A stretch of DNA of 64,000 bases from Cyathus striatus (lineage: Eukaryota > Basidiomycota > Agaricomycetes > Agaricales > Nidulariaceae). The position numbers were made by a program, and so were the translations under genes. Shown here one piece after another: positions 62,930 to 64,000 of this stretch (positions within the stretch are counted from its first letter, which is position 1; each line of letters starts with the position of its first letter). The notes under the pieces are model-generated. The model was not told the origin of the DNA and did no database searches. It worked only from the letters and a program-made list of their open reading frames with translations. The stretch lies in contig JAOVFP010000016.1 in the NCBI GenBank assembly GCA_025738555.1, positions 3,162,001-3,226,000 on the forward strand. Reading direction: 5' to 3'.

Positions 62930-64000
62930 AGCCTTTAAGATTTTGTCGGAGGCGGAAGAAACCAAGTCGAAAGTTGGTGCGCGGTGCGCGGTTACTTATG
63001 GGGTTAGGGTTTGTCACAACGATCAGATATTTATAACTATAAATAAATGCGATAAATTTACTTCACTTTATAACTGCTGCAATGTCAAGTAGACATCTAC
63101 CAAGTTCTAAACTTCTCACTGAGGCCGAGAACACTACTTGTTCTTTCACTTGACTTTTGCTTGATTATCTTGTGCCTCAAAGCTTCCTGATGTTCTTCCA
63201 GCATTCAGGACAGTGATGATCGCCTGAGTCCTCCTAAGTATCCCTGATCATCATGACGATGTCTACGCGCGTCTAACGTGTATACTTAGATGCGCAGATT
63301 TACGTTGGCTAAATGAATGGACCTAGTCCCAAGGCCTCAGATCCGACATATCAAATTCATCCAGACGATTGATATCTGCTCTCTCAGTGTGCAGGTTACC
63401 AGGATAATATGGGCCATTTCAGCAGCAAGTCTCTCGAATAATCCTTTGGCTTCTCAATAGTTCTCAACTGCTTCCGAAACATAATAAGTAACCCACCGAA
63501 ACCTTAAGAACCTCGCGAGTCGCGATGTTTGCCTAATGAGGCATGTTCGCCGCTGATTGTTAGTCCGAGTGTCACGGATTATAGGAAGCGCAACAATATT
63601 TATACTGTGTGCCGGTGAGCATTCGCTAGCGTTGATTGTATTGGCTGCCCACGCAGATACAACCAGGATACTCTTAAGTTCACATTTTACAGCATCCGAC
63701 GGATCAGTTGTGAAAGAAGCAAAATATTTTAAATTCGTCATGGCGCAGAACAAGAGCCTCGACACTTTCTTTCTGAAAAGACAAACATTCTTTGGAGCAT
63801 GCTGCCTCATTCCGGAGTACACGTGCTGTCGTACTGCTTTCTCCAGGAACAAATGGCTGCATGCATGGTGATGGAGACTTGTCAGATGCTACACCCAAGG
63901 TGTTTATGTCGCTTATTTAGAACACTGGCAGATTGGAGTTACCTTCAGCTCCTTGTACCTAGGGGACGGCGTTTCGGAAACATCATTTTTGAGTCATCGC
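62930..64000. other. Intergenic, nothing recognised
   Basis: RRP4 promoter side, then sequence without a convincing exon chain up to the window end. Confidence 0.45.

Noticed and set aside
63557..63871. 104-codon plus frame near the window end, overlapping a 132-codon minus frame
   Set aside because: Neither strand shows a family signature, and two overlapping unsupported frames suggest chance.

Overview
The window is nuclear DNA of a filamentous fungus, almost certainly an agaricomycete basidiomycete. Genes carry many short introns (about 46-80 nt, GT-AG with one GC-AG) with CTNAY-like branch sites, are densely packed in places, and include fungal families: sedolisin, secreted intradiol dioxygenase, Doa10, Pcp1-type rhomboid and an F-BAR/RhoGAP protein. 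Nothing bacterial, viral or transposon-like was recognised.

Layout. 0-5 kb: the 3' end of a Ser/Thr-rich gene, then two tandem secreted intradiol dioxygenase genes on the minus strand sharing an 18-bp promoter element. 5.8-13 kb: a coiled-coil protein, a family-16 methyltransferase, a mitochondrial Pcp1/PARL-like rhomboid and an Rkm5-like methyltransferase. 13.7-19.1 kb: a divergent H3 variant (CENP-A candidate), a GPI-type aspartic protease, and a divergent H3/H4 pair. 19.5-29.2 kb: an F-box protein, an F-BAR RhoGAP and nucleoporin Nup85. 31.7-37.7 kb: a RING E3, argininosuccinate synthase and a Tpt1-like protein. 41-45.5 kb: a SIRT1-type sirtuin and a chorismate-lyase-like protein. 46-53.2 kb: a second H3/H4 pair and the membrane E3 Doa10. 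55.9-63 kb: a sedolisin, an APC15-like subunit and exosome subunit Rrp4. Gene-poor stretches of 2.5-3.3 kb lie at 23.7-26.5, 29.2-31.7, 37.7-41.0, 53.2-55.9 and 58.2-60.8 kb.

How the genes relate. Most are unlinked housekeeping functions. The themes that recur are chromatin (two H3/H4 modules, an H3 variant, a Sir2-type deacetylase), ubiquitin control (Doa10, RING, F-box, APC15-like), secreted degradation (two dioxygenases, aspartic protease, sedolisin) and RNA processing (Rrp4, Tpt1-like). I found no convincing multi-gene novel system.

The most consequential observation is technical. At least ten single-base indels, mostly in 2-4-base homopolymers, break genes that are otherwise intact and conserved (histone H3, argininosuccinate synthase, Nup85, F-BAR RhoGAP, Rkm5-like and others). 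This looks like uncorrected long-read assembly error rather than mass pseudogenisation, and it will mislead automatic gene callers. Biologically the best leads are the H3 variant lacking the K9, K27 and K79 contexts, the duplicated H3/H4 modules with a perfect palindrome in both promoters, and a rhomboid that keeps its Ser/His dyad but has lost the usual His/Asn of the second membrane segment.
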